Shown one piece after another: positions 8,883 to 17,498 of a DNA stretch of 45,880 bases. The notes under the pieces were generated by a model that saw nothing but the letters and a program-made list of their open reading frames with translations, searched no databases and was not told where the DNA came from. This DNA comes from Sphingomonas palustris. Its GTDB lineage: Bacteria; Pseudomonadota; Alphaproteobacteria; Sphingomonadales; Sphingomonadaceae. Each line of letters begins with the position of its first letter. Within the stretch, counting starts at the first letter, position 1. The position numbers and the translations under genes were made by a program. Location of the stretch: positions 1 to 45,880 of the forward strand of contig JAMFSI010000026.1 of assembly GCA_026225215.1 (NCBI GenBank), in the 5' to 3' direction.

Positions 8883-10493
8883 ATGAGTGGAATCCGGGCG
8901 ACGGTGGGCGGGAATCTGATCGATCGCGTGCCGGCCCGTGATTGGGCGCACCACGATATCCTGGCGCGCTTTCGCAGATCCGCAGGCGGGTTTGTCACCT
9001 TGCTCGCTCTGGCTTTCGCGCTTTTCCACCCGTTTCGTGCCGGGGGCACGATCGACGCGAAGGCTTTGACGCCGACAATTGGTTCGGCGCCCGCGCGAAT
9101 GGGCTTCGATCGGATCGAGGTCGTTTCCGCCGCTCACACCCGGCTTGGCTCAGCGGTTCTGCCCTCGATCATCCAGGGAGCGGATTGGGATGGCAGGCGT
9201 CCGCTGGTCGTGGTGTTCAATGGCGGGCCGGGGGCGGCTTCTGGCTGGCTTGAGCTAGGTGCGCTAGGCCCGTTGCTGGCGGTCGTGCCGGACGACCCGG
9301 CGGCGCCGATCCCGCATCATCTGCCCTTGGCCGCCAATCGCAATGGCCTCTGGGATAGCGCGGACATGCTCTTCGTCGATCCGCTCGGCACCGGGTTCAG
9401 CCGCGCCGCGCCGCTGGCAGCCGATGCCGCCATCCATGATTGGCGCGGCGACGGCGAATATATCGCGCGCCTGGTCCGCGATTGGATGGCAATCCACCAC
9501 CGCCAGGCCCAACCGGTCGTTCTGCTCGGCGAATCCTACGGGACCGAGCGAGCCGTGGCCGTAGCCGATGCTTTGAGCGCCGGCTCCGAACAATTGCCTT
9601 TGCGCGGCATTGTCCTGGTTTCTCAATCGATCGTCACGGGAAACAGCCTGCACAGCCAGGGCAATGCTTCGGGCACCGCGTTGGACGTGCCGACGATGGC
9701 GGCAACCGCTTGCTATTTCGGGCGCAGCACGCTTGCCGCCACGCCTCCCGAGGCCTGCGCCAGGCAAGCCCTGGCATTCGTACATAACCAGTATCTCCCG
9801 GCGCTCGCGGCAGGGAAGCGACTTGCGGTTGGGCGGCGAGCCGCGGTCATCGCCCGGCTCGGGGGCCTGACCGGCTTGCCTGGGGCGGATTTTGCCCCGC
9901 CCCGGCTGGCTATCACGTCCGGGCAATATCTCCGGATGGCATTGGCCGACCGCAACCTTGTTCTGGGAGCGCACGACAGCCGCTACGCCGCGCCTTACGA
10001 CCCCGCCCGGCCTTGGCAGGATCCCTCACTGGACGCCCTATTGCCGGCGATGACCGACGCCGCCCAGCGTGCCAGCGCCATGGCGCTCGGCCTTGCTCGA
10101 TCGCCGGTGGATCGCACGCCCTATGTGTTGTTCGATGGTGGGATACCCCGGCAATGGCACTATGGCGAACGTGCGGATCCGCGCAAAAGCCTCGATATGA
10201 TGGCCATTCTCGGCCAGACGCTGCGGCGGAGCGGGGCGCGACTGATGATCGCTGGCGGCTTGTTCGACGCTGCCGGCTCATACGGTGCCGATCGCTTTCT
10301 CGCCGCGCATCTCGACTTGCCGCGCAGCCGGATCGATCTGCGCAGCTATCCCGGCGGACACATGTTCTATCTCAACAGCGTCAGCCGGGCCGGCTTTGTC
10401 CGGAGCCTGCGCGGTTTCGTCGGCGGCGCGGCGATTTCATGGCCGCCAAGTCCCCTGGCAGACAGAAAACCGAGCAGCAATGGGCGGGCTTGA
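8883..10493 (+). CDS. Exported S10-family (serine carboxypeptidase-like) protein
   Basis: This 536-residue alpha/beta-hydrolase-fold peptidase has the oxyanion segment FNGGPGAAS at residues 112-120, the nucleophile Ser218 in GESYG, a late Asp in LFDAAGSYGADRF and the catalytic His in GGHMFY. This is the order expected for serine carboxypeptidases. A hydrophobic run, GGFVTLLALAFALFHPF, at residues 35-51 is a signal peptide or anchor. The roughly 30 residues before it are unusual and no good ribosome-binding site precedes the ATG, so translation may start further in. It is expected in the periplasm or outside the cell. Site 1 of the 23-bp dyad lies in its promoter region, and the permease gene follows. 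Confidence 0.85.
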   Translation: MSGIRATVGGNLIDRVPARDWAHHDILARFRRSAGGFVTLLALAFALFHPFRAGGTIDAKALTPTIGSAPARMGFDRIEVVSAAHTRLGSAVLPSIIQGADWDGRRPLVVVFNGGPGAASGWLELGALGPLLAVVPDDPAAPIPHHLPLAANRNGLWDSADMLFVDPLGTGFSRAAPLAADAAIHDWRGDGEYIARLVRDWMAIHHRQAQPVVLLGESYGTERAVAVADALSAGSEQLPLRGIVLVSQSIVTGNSLHSQGNASGTALDVPTMAATACYFGRSTLAATPPEACARQALAFVHNQYLPALAAGKRLAVGRRAAVIARLGGLTGLPGADFAPPRLAITSGQYLRMALADRNLVLGAHDSRYAAPYDPARPWQDPSLDALLPAMTDAAQRASAMALGLARSPVDRTPYVLFDGGIPRQWHYGERADPRKSLDMMAILGQTLRRSGARLMIAGGLFDAAGSYGADRFLAAHLDLPRSRIDLRSYPGGHMFYLNSVSRAGFVRSLRGFVGGAAISWPPSPLADRKPSSNGRA

Positions 10494-10500
10494 CCAATAA

Positions 10501-10523
10501 ATCTCTATTCAATAAGTAGAGAT
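10501..10523. promoter_or_regulatory. Shared 23-bp dyad, site 2 (best copy)
   Basis: ATCTCTA-ttcaataag-TAGAGAT is a perfect 7-bp inverted repeat with a nine-base spacer, 66 bases before the TSUP permease ATG and eight bases after the S10 gene stop. Spaced dyads of this size suit homodimeric winged-helix regulators such as the Rrf2 family, but the protein is not identified here. Confidence 0.7.
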
Positions 10524-10589
10524 AGGAGTTTCGCGCGACTCCATCGATCGGTGAGCCGCGGAATAGGTTAAAGAAGGGGAAACAGCAGC

Positions 10590-11504
10590 ATGAGCAACCA
10601 AATCGCAATTGAGGAAGAGCACCCGCGCTCCTCGCTAAAGATTGCCATCAGCGTCGGTATAATCGCCGTTATTGCGGCCTTTTTCCTCGCCTGGACTCAT
10701 GGCGGGCTGGCATCCGGACCCAAAACCTCTGGATTTAACCCGCTGTATGCGACATCCGGCGTGTTTGTCGGCGTCCTCGTCGGGCTGACCGGTGTGGGCG
10801 GCGGCGCGTTGATGACGCCGTTACTGGTGCTGCTGTTCGGCTTTCACCCTAGCACGGCGGTGGGCACTGACTTGCTCTATGCCTCTGCGACGAAAAGCGT
10901 CGGTACCTTGGTTCACGGCGCCAACAAAACCGTCGACTGGAAGATTGCCGGGCGCCTGGCGTCGGGCAGCATTCCGGCCACGATCCTGACGGTGGCGGTG
11001 CTTTATTCGCTGCATTTGAACGGCGATGCGGTATCGAAGCTGATCTCGACCGTGCTTGGCTTTGCTCTGGTGCTGACAGCGGTGACGCTGCTGTTCCGGC
11101 AGAAAATTTATGAGTTCGCGGCAAGCAGGAACTTCGATCCCAGCGAGCAGACCACCAAGGTGTTGACGATCGTTCTCGGCGCCGCGCTCGGGGTTTTGAT
11201 CACGCTGTCCTCTGTGGGCGCCGGGGCAATTGGCGTGACTGTGTTGATATTCCTCTATCCCAAACTGCCGCTGGCGCGGATCGTTGGCTCGGACATTGCT
11301 CATGCGGTGCCTCTGACCCTCATCGCCGGTATCGGCCACCTGGCTCTTGGATCGGTCAATCCGTCGCTGCTGGGTTCGCTGCTAGTGGGGTCTATCCCTG
11401 GGATCATCATCGGCAGCCAGCTGACTTCGCGGATTCCCGAGCATATTTTGCGCCCAATCCTGGCCGGAACGCTGGCGCTGGTCGGAACCAAGCTGGTTGT
11501 TTAA
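10590..11504 (+). CDS. TauE/SafE (TSUP) family anion permease, paralog 1
   Basis: The 304-residue protein has a first transmembrane helix at about residues 18-35 and then two TSUP repeats, each opening with a conserved glycine-rich helix: GVLVGLTGVGGGALMTPLL and VLITLSSVGAGAIGVTVL. Known family members move sulfite, sulfoacetate, sulfate or other organosulfur anions across the inner membrane. It carries the best copy of the 23-bp dyad in its promoter. It is closely similar to the permease at 28442, sharing long blocks such as GSDIAHAVPLTLIAGIGH. An arylsulfatase follows beyond a strong hairpin, which supports a role in sulfur metabolism, though the substrate is not determined. Confidence 0.9.
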   Translation: MSNQIAIEEEHPRSSLKIAISVGIIAVIAAFFLAWTHGGLASGPKTSGFNPLYATSGVFVGVLVGLTGVGGGALMTPLLVLLFGFHPSTAVGTDLLYASATKSVGTLVHGANKTVDWKIAGRLASGSIPATILTVAVLYSLHLNGDAVSKLISTVLGFALVLTAVTLLFRQKIYEFAASRNFDPSEQTTKVLTIVLGAALGVLITLSSVGAGAIGVTVLIFLYPKLPLARIVGSDIAHAVPLTLIAGIGHLALGSVNPSLLGSLLVGSIPGIIIGSQLTSRIPEHILRPILAGTLALVGTKLVV

Positions 11505-11574
11505 TTTTCCAACCAACTTTGGAGTCGATGCGGATCAGCAGGCCTGATCACTGATGATCGGAGCAGACTGCATG

Positions 11575-11612
11575 AGAGCGGATAGCCTGATATGCATCAG
11601 GCTATCCGCTCT
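11575..11612. terminator. Perfect 17-bp hairpin after the TSUP permease
   Basis: The arms 11575-11591 and 11596-11612 are exact complements around the loop ATGC. The stem is long and GC-rich but is followed by AAACATCT, not by a T-run. It lies 70 bases after the permease stop and 75 before the arylsulfatase ATG, so it may terminate, protect an mRNA end, or act in the sulfatase leader. Confidence 0.55.
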
Positions 11613-11687
11613 AAACATCTGTTATAAGCCTGCTTAATGTCAAAATCCGAGCCGCTGTCCGGTACGAAATTCTGAAGGGTCATTGCC

Positions 11688-13325
11688 ATGCCCGATACCC
11701 CCGGTTCCACACGCCCCAATTTCCTGCTCGTCGTCGTCGATGACATGGGATTTTCCGATCTGGGCGCATTCGGCAGCGAAATAGCGACGCCACATCTCGA
11801 CGCGCTGGCGCTGGCGGGCGTTCGTTTGACCGACTTCCACTCCGCTCCGGCCTGTTCGCCGACCCGAGCCATGCTGATGACCGGCACCGATCACCACCTC
11901 GCCGGCATCGGTGGGATGATCGAGACGACACGCCCCGATTTCGAAGGGGCGCCCGGCTATGAGGGCTACCTCAACGAGCGCGTCGTGACCGTCACCGAGC
12001 TTTTGCGTGATGGTGGGTATCGCACGATCCTGTCGGGCAAATGGCATCTGGGCGATCAGCCGGAGCACTGGCCAGTGGCGCGCGGCTTCGAGCGCAGCTT
12101 CGCCTTGCTTCCGGCCGCTCACGATCATTTCGGTCGCGAAGTCGCCAATCCGCATTTCCCGATGCCGATGTATGCCGAGGATGCGCAGTTGGTGACGCAG
12201 TTGCCGCCGGATTTCTATTCCTCGGACTATTTCACCGACCGGCTGATCGGCTTTCTCGAAGAGGGCCACGCCGCCGACGATAACCGGCCATTCTTCGCCT
12301 ATCTGCCGTTTTCAGCGCCCCACTACCCTTTGCAGGCGCCTGACGCGGAAATCGCCCGATATCGCGGGTTTTATGACGATGGGCCCGATGTCCTGCGCGA
12401 CCGGCGCCTGGAGCGGCTGCGCGAGTTGGGGCTGATGGCAGCGGATACCGTGCCGCATCCGGTAACCACCGCCGAGCCGGGCTGGGAAGAATATTCGGAT
12501 ACGCAGAAGGCGCTCTCGGCGAAGACGATGGAGATCTATGCGGCGATGGTTGATCGCGTCGATCAGAACGTCGGTCGCGTCATCGACTGGCTGAAGACGA
12601 AGGGTCAATTCGACAATACCGTGATCGTCTTTCTATCCGACAATGGCGCCGAAGGAGCCATCGCCGAGGCCATGCCGATCTATGGGGCCGGCATTGCCCA
12701 GCGGATTCGCGAAACATGTGACAACAGCCTCGACAATCTGGGGCGGCCGAACAGCTACATCTGGTATGGACCACGCTGGGCGCAGGCGGCGACCGCGCCC
12801 TCGCGGCTGGTCAAGGGTTTTACCACCGAAGGCGGCATTCGCGTGCCTGCCTTTATTCATTGGCCCGCCGGGGTGGAGCGCGGCGGCGTCTCCGGGGTGT
12901 TTTCCACGGCGATGGACATCGCCCCGACTTTCCTCGAACTCGCCGGTCTGTCCCACCCGGCGCCGCATTACCAAGGGCGCACAATCCTGCCGCTGCGCGG
13001 TCGCTCGCTATGGCCGTGGCTGAGCGGCAAGGCCGAGACGGTGCATCCCAATGGCACCAGCACCGGCTGGGAATTATGGGGCCGCCGGGCGATCCGGCTC
13101 GATGACTGGAAGGCGGTCTATGTGCCGGATGAAAACGGCGTGTCGCGTTGGCAACTTTACGATCTATCGGGGGATCGCGGCGAGATCGAGGACCAGGCCG
13201 CCAAGTATCCCGACAAGCTGGAGGAATTGCTGACGCTCTGGCGGCGCTATGTGGCGGAAACCGGCGTGGTCGAGAGCCCCATCAGCATATTCGATGCCGA
13301 TCCTTCGCACTGGCAGCCGCAATAA
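11688..13325 (+). CDS. Arylsulfatase, cytoplasmic, Cys-type
   Basis: This 545-residue sulfatase hydrolyses aryl sulfate esters to release sulfate. Cys56 in ACSPTRAMLMTG is the residue converted to formylglycine. The metal site is formed by Asp18-Asp19 (VVDDMG) and LSDNGAEG, with the catalytic Lys in SGKWHLG and His in FSAPHYPLQAP. There is no signal peptide, as in the Pseudomonas arylsulfatase AtsA, which it resembles in layout and length. No formylglycine-generating enzyme is encoded in this window, so maturation must be supplied from elsewhere. Its position behind a TSUP permease fits sulfate-ester scavenging. It is followed by a REP-like repeat. Confidence 0.93.
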   Translation: MPDTPGSTRPNFLLVVVDDMGFSDLGAFGSEIATPHLDALALAGVRLTDFHSAPACSPTRAMLMTGTDHHLAGIGGMIETTRPDFEGAPGYEGYLNERVVTVTELLRDGGYRTILSGKWHLGDQPEHWPVARGFERSFALLPAAHDHFGREVANPHFPMPMYAEDAQLVTQLPPDFYSSDYFTDRLIGFLEEGHAADDNRPFFAYLPFSAPHYPLQAPDAEIARYRGFYDDGPDVLRDRRLERLRELGLMAADTVPHPVTTAEPGWEEYSDTQKALSAKTMEIYAAMVDRVDQNVGRVIDWLKTKGQFDNTVIVFLSDNGAEGAIAEAMPIYGAGIAQRIRETCDNSLDNLGRPNSYIWYGPRWAQAATAPSRLVKGFTTEGGIRVPAFIHWPAGVERGGVSGVFSTAMDIAPTFLELAGLSHPAPHYQGRTILPLRGRSLWPWLSGKAETVHPNGTSTGWELWGRRAIRLDDWKAVYVPDENGVSRWQLYDLSGDRGEIEDQAAKYPDKLEELLTLWRRYVAETGVVESPISIFDADPSHWQPQ

Positions 13326-13381
13326 GCAGAAACTCAACGTGCCTTTACAAAGTTAGCTAATCGCGACCCATTCCCCCATTT

Positions 13382-13476
13382 CCCGTCCGTCCTGAGCTTG
13401 TCGAAGGACTGTCCTTCTTTTTTCTACGGCTTACCAAAGAACAAGGCAGTGCTTCGACAAGCTCAGCATGGACGGG
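13382..13476. repeat. REP-like palindromic element, copy 2
   Basis: It carries the same 15-base arms as copy 1 (ctgagcttgtcgaag at 13392-13406, its complement at 13452-13466), with further pairing of cccgtccgt and ggacgggg outside and of ccttcttttt with aagaac-like sequence inside. It lies between the convergent arylsulfatase and transglutaminase-like genes, the typical place for such elements. Confidence 0.75.
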
Positions 13477-13491
13477 GAAGGTTCTGGGCTA

Positions 13492-14316
13492 TCATGGCAC
13501 CGGCGGAGCGAGCCGATCTTCATCGGTATAGATTTCGAACCGCGTCAGGGTGACCGGTCCGAATGTCGTCGTCAGCGCCGCATCCGCCGCGTCACGCCCG
13601 CGCGCCATCAGAATGCGGCCTCGCCGCGGATAATTGTGCCGGGCATCGAAGACATACCATTGCCCATCGAGATAGGCTTCGAACCAGGCGGAGAAATCCA
13701 TGTCGCCGACGATGGCGGGCAAGTCCATGTCGCCCATGTAGCCGGTGCAATAGCGCGCCGGAATATTCATGCAGCGGCACAGCGCAATCGCCAGATGCGC
13801 GTAATCGCGGCAGACACCGACCTGTTCCTGATAGACATCCCAGGCGGTCTTGGTCGGGCGAGCAGTCAGATAGTCGAAGCGGATATGGTGATGGACCCAG
13901 CCCACGATCGCCTGCACCAGACCCCAGCCCGGCGCGAGATTGCCGAATAGCTGCCAGGCGACCTCGGACAGCCGGTCGGTCTCGCAATAGCGGCTGCCCA
14001 GCAGGAACAGCAGAACGTCGTCGGGCAATTCTTCCAATGCATGCTGGCGTGCGCCAGGAACGACCAGATCGGGGGTGAACGGATCCTCGATCACAAAACC
14101 ACAGGAAATGGTGGTTTCGCCGGAGGGCAGGGTCAGCCGGGTGCAGATGTTGCCGAATGTGTCGACGTAATCGTAAAGCGGCACGTCGGGCTGAGTGAAA
14201 ATGCGCTGCGAGGTGCGCAGATCCTTGTTGCGCGAGGCATGGACGCTGAGCGCCGCCAACATCGGCACCCGCTGCTCGGTAAAGAAACTGATATCGTAAC
14301 CAGCGCGGATCAGCAT
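13492..14316 (-). CDS. Transglutaminase-like cysteine protease-fold protein
   Basis: The 274-residue product belongs to the bacterial transglutaminase-like group. It has an N-terminal beta domain (about 1-90) and a catalytic core with Cys169 in GVCRDYAHLAIALCR and Asp224 in WYVFDARHN. The position that is normally His in the HAW motif is Ser209 here (MDFSAWFEAY). This may be a subfamily trait with another His taking over, perhaps the one in DARHN, or it may weaken activity. Such proteins are thought to act as peptidases or peptide cross-linkers, often next to circularly encoded peptide ligase genes, which are absent here. The gene stands alone. Its ATG has only a weak ribosome-binding site. 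Confidence 0.85.
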   Translation of the reverse strand: MLIRAGYDISFFTEQRVPMLAALSVHASRNKDLRTSQRIFTQPDVPLYDYVDTFGNICTRLTLPSGETTISCGFVIEDPFTPDLVVPGARQHALEELPDDVLLFLLGSRYCETDRLSEVAWQLFGNLAPGWGLVQAIVGWVHHHIRFDYLTARPTKTAWDVYQEQVGVCRDYAHLAIALCRCMNIPARYCTGYMGDMDLPAIVGDMDFSAWFEAYLDGQWYVFDARHNYPRRGRILMARGRDAADAALTTTFGPVTLTRFEIYTDEDRLAPPVP

Positions 14317-14476
14317 GCTCTGCTCGCTTGCAAAAGAAGGAGCCGCGCGCCGCTAAGGGCGTTCGATCTGGCGGCGGGCCTTATTGCTACGCCGTCCGAG
14401 CCCGCGAAGATAGTCTTATGTTGCAGTTGCGAAGGGTCGCTGTGCTGACACCGCGGCCCTTCGCTTCTTCGTCCGG

Positions 14477-15712
14477 TTAAATGGCCTGCGCCGCCGGGCG
14501 CTTGAGGTTGGGCAGAAACACCGCGAGCAGCCCCAATGCCGGCATAAAGGCGCATAGCTGGTAGACCATATCGATGCCGATGCGGTCGGCCAGCCAACCG
14601 AGCGCTGCCGCGCCGATGCCGCCGACGCCGAAGGCAAAGCCGAAGAACAGCCCCGAGACCATCCCGACATTGCCCGGCATCAATTCCTGCGCGAACACCA
14701 CGATCGCCGGGAACGCCGCTGCCAGGATCACGCCGATCGCAATCGTCAGCGGGGTGGTCCAGAACAGATCGGCGTGAGGCAGCAGCAGGGTGAAGGGCAG
14801 GGTGCCGAGGATCGAGAACCAGATCACATATTTGCGGCCAAAGCGGTCCCCCAGGGGCCCGCCCAGCAGCGTTCCCGCGGCAACTGCCGCCAGGAACACG
14901 AACAAGTGAAGCTGCGCCATCTGCACCGAAACGCCGAAGCGGTGGATCAGGTAGAAGGTGAAATAGCTGGTGAGGCTGGCGAGGTAGATATATTTGGACA
15001 AGATCAGCGCCAGCAGGATCGCCACGCCCCGCCTCGCTACGCCTTTGGGCAGTTCGACGTGATCGGTGCCGCGTGGTTTGACCTTCAGCCGTTGCAGGCC
15101 GTGGGCGCGATACCATTGGCCGACATTCCACAGGATGCCGGCGGATAGCAGCGCCAGCATCGCGAAGCCGGCCAACGTGCCCTGGCCCCAGCGGACCACG
15201 ATCAGCGCTGCGGCGAGCGGCCCCAGCGCTTGTCCGGCATTGCCGCCGACCTGAAACAGCGATTGGGCAAAGCCGTGCCGCGCACCGCTGGCCATCCGCG
15301 CCACCCGCGAGGATTCGGGGTGGAAGATCGAGGAGCCGGTGCCGAGCAGCGCCGCACCGACCAACAGCAGCGCATAGCTATGCGCCACCGACAGCACCAG
15401 CAGCCCTGCCATCGAGAACAGCGTACCGGCGGGAAGCGCCAGCGGCGTCGGGCGGCGGTCGGCAAAGGTACCGACCAGCGGCTGCAGGATCGAGGCGGTC
15501 ATCTGGTAGACCAACGTGATCAGCCCGACCTGCCCGAAGCTGAGCCCAAGGCTGGCCTTCAGCCCCGGATAGATCGCCGGCAGCAGCGATTGCATCATGT
15601 CGTTGATCAGATGGCAGACGCTGATCGCTGCAAGCACCGTCATCACCGTGGCCTGCTCGGTCGGCAGGGTGAGGGGGGGATGCTGGGGCGTGCCCAGAGA
15701 TTTACTCGCCAT
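14477..15712 (-). CDS. fsr: MFS efflux transporter, Fsr (fosmidomycin resistance) type
   Basis: The 411-residue protein has about 12 hydrophobic segments and the Fsr-like opening AAISVCHLINDMMQSLLPAIYPGLK, followed by the MFS loop GTFADRRPTPLAL and the segment GTGSSIFHPESSRVARMASG that typifies this exporter group. It exports small toxic compounds from the cytoplasm by proton antiport. GGAGA lies about six bases before its ATG. An AraC-type regulator is transcribed divergently from a 90-base spacer and probably controls it. In other proteobacteria the same exporter is often paired with a local regulator. The true substrate is unknown. Confidence 0.9.
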   Translation of the reverse strand: MASKSLGTPQHPPLTLPTEQATVMTVLAAISVCHLINDMMQSLLPAIYPGLKASLGLSFGQVGLITLVYQMTASILQPLVGTFADRRPTPLALPAGTLFSMAGLLVLSVAHSYALLLVGAALLGTGSSIFHPESSRVARMASGARHGFAQSLFQVGGNAGQALGPLAAALIVVRWGQGTLAGFAMLALLSAGILWNVGQWYRAHGLQRLKVKPRGTDHVELPKGVARRGVAILLALILSKYIYLASLTSYFTFYLIHRFGVSVQMAQLHLFVFLAAVAAGTLLGGPLGDRFGRKYVIWFSILGTLPFTLLLPHADLFWTTPLTIAIGVILAAAFPAIVVFAQELMPGNVGMVSGLFFGFAFGVGGIGAAALGWLADRIGIDMVYQLCAFMPALGLLAVFLPNLKRPAAQAI

Positions 15713-15780
15713 TGTCTTTCTCCGCGAAATCAGAAGCCGCCATTAGCATAGAGATTACTGTCCCGCTTTCGTGTTAGGGG

Positions 15781-15798
15781 CAATCATGTTAGTGATTG
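15781..15798. promoter_or_regulatory. Inverted repeat in the fsr/AraC divergent promoter
   Basis: CAATCA-tgttag-TGATTG is a perfect 6-bp dyad just upstream of the AraC start at 15803. It could be an operator for autoregulation or the 5' leader of that gene. No second copy was found near fsr. Confidence 0.35.
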
Positions 15799-15802
15799 GG
15801 AC

Positions 15803-16561
15803 ATGAGACACGATCCCGACAGCCACGCCGATGTGGACCGCGCCGTTGTCGGCATCGGCAACGACTACCCGCCTTCCTTCGAACTGGCGATGCATACCCA
15901 TGCGCGCGGGCAATTGCTCCATGCCGCCAGCGGGGTGATGGCGGTGAGCACGGCCGAGGGCGCCTGGGTCTGCCCGCCCGAGCGCGGGGTGTGGATTCCG
16001 GCGGGCACTGCGCATGCGGTGCGCATGATCGGCAAGGTCAGCACCCGCAGCGTGATGATCGCGCCCGCGGCAGGCCGCTTATTGCCCGATCAATGCCGCG
16101 TGCTTGCCGTGTCGCCCCTGCTGACGGCATTGCTCGAAGAGGCGGCGCTGGTGCCGGTCGAGTATGACGAGGCCGGGCGCGACGGGCTGGTCATGCGGCT
16201 GATTGTCGCCGAATTCGAGCGCGCGCCGGTAGTGCCGCTGTCGGTGCCATTCCCACGCCGCCCGGCCCTGGCGGCGCGTTGTCACGCTTTTCTCGAAAGG
16301 CCCGATGCCAAGAGCGGCATCGAGGAATGGGCCGATGCGCTCAGCCTCAACCGGCGGGCGTTCACGCGCCTGTTTCGCCGTGAAACCGGGATGAGCTTTG
16401 GACAATGGCGCCAGCAGGCCTGCCTTGCCGTCGCGCTGCCGATGCTGGCAGCGGGACACAGCGTCACCGAGATTGCATTCGATCTCGGCTATGACAGTCC
16501 CGCCAGCTTTTCGACGATGTTTCGCCGGGTGCTCGGCGTGCCGCCCAGTCATCATCGCTAG
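15803..16561 (+). CDS. AraC family regulator with N-terminal cupin
   Basis: The 252-residue protein has an N-terminal cupin-like sensing domain (MHTHARGQLLHAASGVMAV, with PPERGVWIPAGTAHAV) and a C-terminal double helix-turn-helix with MSFGQWRQQACLAVALPML and VTEIAFDLGYDSPASFSTMFRRVLGVPPS. The layout is like NimR of Escherichia coli, which controls a drug exporter. Here it is divergent from the Fsr-type exporter 90 bases away, so it is likely that exporter's regulator. The ATG has a weak GATTGGG upstream. A repeat hairpin and a terminator-like hairpin follow its stop. Confidence 0.88.
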   Translation: MRHDPDSHADVDRAVVGIGNDYPPSFELAMHTHARGQLLHAASGVMAVSTAEGAWVCPPERGVWIPAGTAHAVRMIGKVSTRSVMIAPAAGRLLPDQCRVLAVSPLLTALLEEAALVPVEYDEAGRDGLVMRLIVAEFERAPVVPLSVPFPRRPALAARCHAFLERPDAKSGIEEWADALSLNRRAFTRLFRRETGMSFGQWRQQACLAVALPMLAAGHSVTEIAFDLGYDSPASFSTMFRRVLGVPPSHHR

Positions 16562-16562
16562 A

Positions 16563-16608
16563 GCATCGTGCGAAAAAGTGGGTACCGGTTTTTCGCATTA
16601 AACGATGC
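16563..16608. repeat. Dispersed palindromic repeat (gcatcgtgcgaaaaa type), full copy
   Basis: GCATCG plus TGCGAAAAA pair with TTTTTCGCA plus CGATGC around gtgggtaccgg. Related partial copies occur at 27733-27790 and 29343-29410. Such elements are widespread between genes of alphaproteobacteria, from general knowledge. It directly follows the AraC stop codon. Confidence 0.6.
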
Positions 16609-16619
16609 GATAACAAAAA

Positions 16620-16663
16620 CTAGAGTGGGCGGAGTGATTCAGATATCACGCAGCCCGCTCTAG
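16620..16663. terminator. Imperfect 19-bp hairpin between convergent genes
   Basis: The outer arms CTAGAG and CTCTAG and the inner parts GTGAT and ATCAC form a stem of 19 pairs with three mismatches. The hairpin includes the stop codon of the methyltransferase (16660-16662) and lies downstream of the AraC gene. A related start (CTAGAGTGGG) recurs at 29383 behind another copy of the neighbouring repeat, so this may be one composite repeat. Confidence 0.45.
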
Positions 16664-17421
16664 CGCACTTCGATAAGCAGAGTGTCGAGCGTGAACGAGC
16701 CATCGGCTTCGAGCGCGAAATAACCCGCTACCTCGGCGCTGGCAGCGGTTTGCAGCGCCCGGATTGCCTCGACATGCAGCGCCGGGGTTCGCATCCGCGC
16801 GACCCAATCGACAAAGTCCATGCGCAGTCGTCCCGGCGTGACCGTCTCGACCGCAAAGCCTGCGCCCTCCAGCATCCGCAGCCATTCGCCTTGCGCGTAG
16901 TCGCGGACATGCGAAGCATCGCGCAGCAGTTCGACCGCCTGCAAATGGCTGTCGGCGGCAGCTCTTTCCGGTGCGATCACATCCGCGAACACCGCTGGCG
17001 CGCCGGCGCGCAGCACCCGGCGGGCTTCCTGGAGGCCGGGTTTGATGTCGCGCCAGTGATGCGCCGAAAAGCGGCAGGCGAGGAAATCGAATTCTCCGTC
17101 GGCGAAGGGCAATCGCTCGGCGGCGGCGGCTCGCGTGGCGATATTGGTCAAGCCGCGCCGCGTCGCTTCGCTGTCAACCGCAGCCAGCATCTCCGGCGAG
17201 AGGTCGCAGGCGATCACTTGCCCGGCGTGAGGCGCGAGCGCGTAGCTGACATGGCCGCCGCCGCAGCCCAGATCGAGCGCGTGGGCCGGAGAGGCCGCTG
17301 CGGTGAGCTGAGCGATGCGGGCCAAGTCGGCCCCGCTGGCGTGAACGGCACTGGCGACATAGTCGCGAGCGGTGGCGCCGAACTGGCGTTGGACCAGATT
17401 ATCGTGGCTCTGAGTCATCAT
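16660..17421 (-). CDS. Class I SAM-dependent methyltransferase (UbiE-like)
   Basis: The 253-residue enzyme has the SAM-binding motif LDLGCGGGHVSY at residues 49-60, the acidic ligand in VIACDLSPEML and the post-motif ERLPFADGEFDFLACRFSAHHW. This is typical of the methyltransferase-11 group. AAGGAG lies before two successive ATG codons at 17421 and 17418, and the second has the better spacing (seven bases). It diverges from an XRE-type regulator across 77 bases that contain a strong palindrome, so expression is probably controlled by that regulator. The substrate, a small molecule or a natural toxin, is unknown. Confidence 0.87.
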   Translation of the reverse strand: MMTQSHDNLVQRQFGATARDYVASAVHASGADLARIAQLTAAASPAHALDLGCGGGHVSYALAPHAGQVIACDLSPEMLAAVDSEATRRGLTNIATRAAAAERLPFADGEFDFLACRFSAHHWRDIKPGLQEARRVLRAGAPAVFADVIAPERAAADSHLQAVELLRDASHVRDYAQGEWLRMLEGAGFAVETVTPGRLRMDFVDWVARMRTPALHVEAIRALQTAASAEVAGYFALEADGSFTLDTLLIEVR

Positions 17422-17457
17422 GGATCTCCTTGACCAGCGATTTGCGGCATCAAATAG

Positions 17458-17490
17458 CCTGTTACAATGGATAAGATTATCCTGTTATAA
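17458..17490. promoter_or_regulatory. Operator-like palindrome in methyltransferase/XRE promoter
   Basis: GGATAA-ga-TTATCC (17469-17482) is a perfect dyad. It is flanked by a direct repeat CCTGTTA at 17458-17464 and 17481-17487, 23 bases apart, which is two helical turns. The site ends nine bases before the XRE ATG and about 30 before the methyltransferase start, so it overlaps both promoters. I infer it is bound by the XRE protein. Confidence 0.55.
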
Positions 17491-17498
17491 GCTGTGTC

